Program-made: the position numbers and the translations under genes
NCBI GenBank assembly: GCA_023512345.1
Contig: JAILZT010000026.1
Coordinates: 1-64,000, forward strand
Origin: Paenibacillus sp.
GTDB taxonomy: Bacteria; Bacillota; Bacilli; Paenibacillales; Paenibacillaceae
DNA: 64,000 nt
Direction of reading: 5' to 3'
In this document: piece by piece, positions 63,605 through 64,000 of the stretch
How positions within the stretch are numbered: the stretch's first letter is position 1
Layout of the letters: each line of letters starts with the position of its first letter
The notes under the pieces: generated by a model
Told to the model about the DNA's origin: nothing
Seen by the model: the letters and a program-made list of their open reading frames with translations, nothing else
Databases searched by the model: none

Positions 63605-64000
63605 ATGAAGAAGAGTAAAAGTCTATTGCTCATTTTTGCACTAGTTCTAGTTATCGGTTCAGTGCTTGCTGGCTGCGGAAATAACACAAACAACGCAAAC
63701 AATGGCAAAAATGCTAACGCTGGTAACACAGCTAACACTGGCAACACCGCTGGGGATGAAAAACTGGCAGCTGACCAAACGCTTAGACTCAATATGAGTG
63801 CTGACGTTCCAACGTTTGACCCAGGTCAAGCTCAAGACAGCCAGGCCCACGTTGCGTTGAAACTTATGTATGAAGGTTTGGTACGTGTAGACAAAGACGG
63901 TAAAGAAGCTCCTGGTGTAGCAGAGAAATGGGAAGTTTCTGCAGATGGTTTGGTATACACTTTCCACTTGCGTGACAGCCAATGGAGTAACGGCGATCCT
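63605..64000 (+). CDS. OppA-like peptide-binding lipoprotein, 5' part only
   Basis: The first 132 codons are in the window and the gene runs off the right edge. The signal sequence ends in the lipobox VLAGCG (Cys23). An Asn/Ala/Gly-rich linker (NNANNGKNANAGNTANTGNT) is followed by SADVPTFDPGQAQDSQAHVA and KLMYEGLVRVDKDGKEAPGV, which are typical of SBP family 5 (oligopeptide or dipeptide binding). GGGGGAAC precedes the ATG. The rest of an opp/dpp operon is expected further right. Confidence 0.9.
   Translation, partial: MKKSKSLLLIFALVLVIGSVLAGCGNNTNNANNGKNANAGNTANTGNTAGDEKLAADQTLRLNMSADVPTFDPGQAQDSQAHVALKLMYEGLVRVDKDGKEAPGVAEKWEVSADGLVYTFHLRDSQWSNGDP

Noticed and set aside
1-64000. Defence island, biosynthetic cluster, prophage or CRISPR array
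   Set aside because: Nearly every gene belongs to conserved chromosomal families in conserved order; no integrases, repeat-spacer arrays, synthases or toxin pairs were seen.

Overview
The window looks like ordinary chromosomal DNA from an endospore-forming Firmicute of the Paenibacillus type. This is inferred from the Bacillus-like gene order (rpsU-yqeY-nfeD-floA; yqfC-yqfD-phoH-pgpH-ybeY-dgkA-cdd-era-yqzL-recO-glyQS; yaiI-dnaG-sigA; trmK-nif3), from the sporulation genes (yqfC, yqfD, rsfA, a YhcN/YlaJ lipoprotein, a CotF-like coat peptide), from moderate GC, from frequent TTG/GTG starts behind strong Shine-Dalgarno sites, and from a B-type RNase P RNA. Nearly all of it is core genome. I see no prophage, integrase, CRISPR array, toxin-antitoxin pair or defence island.

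Layout. 0-3.7 kb: a broken metallo-beta-lactamase-fold gene divergent from an Lrp/AsnC regulator, a tiny CotF-like coat peptide, a Na/Pi-cotransporter-family gene and an RlmI-like rRNA methyltransferase. 3.8-16 kb: the recombination operon addB-addA-sbcD-sbcC, with a LexA-like box over its promoter. 16.0-16.2 kb: a candidate small structured RNA behind a promoter with an Fnr/Crp-type palindrome centred at -41.5. 16.6-21 kb: HIT protein, S21, YqeY, NfeD, FloA. 21-29.5 kb: the yqfC-to-recO maturation and sporulation cluster. 29.5-33 kb: glyQS under a T-box. 33-39.4 kb: macromolecular synthesis genes (dnaG, sigA) followed by trmK and nif3. 39.4-39.9 kb: rnpB. 40-44.7 kb: a divergent aminotransferase/MocR-regulator pair and a subtilisin-family protease. 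44.8-54.3 kb: small conserved proteins, a lytic transglycosylase, cysteine desulfurase-ThiI, two divergent TerC genes, TypA and YlaH. 54.3-64 kb: an LCP cell-wall ligase, a split-barrel flavoprotein, YlaJ- and YlaK-like genes, an orphan solute-binding protein, an exported coiled-coil protein, RsfA, ketopantoate reductase, a DUF3397 protein and the start of an OppA-like lipoprotein.

How the genes work together. AddAB and SbcCD process broken DNA ends. S21, YbeY, Era, RlmI, TypA, TrmK, RNase P and ThiI serve ribosome and tRNA maturation. GlyQS, DnaG and SigA feed translation, replication and transcription. NfeD and FloA organise membrane microdomains, PgpH turns over c-di-AMP, and DgkA recycles lipid carrier. 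ThiI presumably receives sulfur from the adjacent cysteine desulfurase.

The best candidate for something undescribed is the roughly 115-nt RNA at 16,061-16,176. It has a class-II activator promoter geometry, a three-way-junction fold and a terminal U-run. No search tool was available, so all assignments rest on reading translated motifs and DNA patterns by eye.
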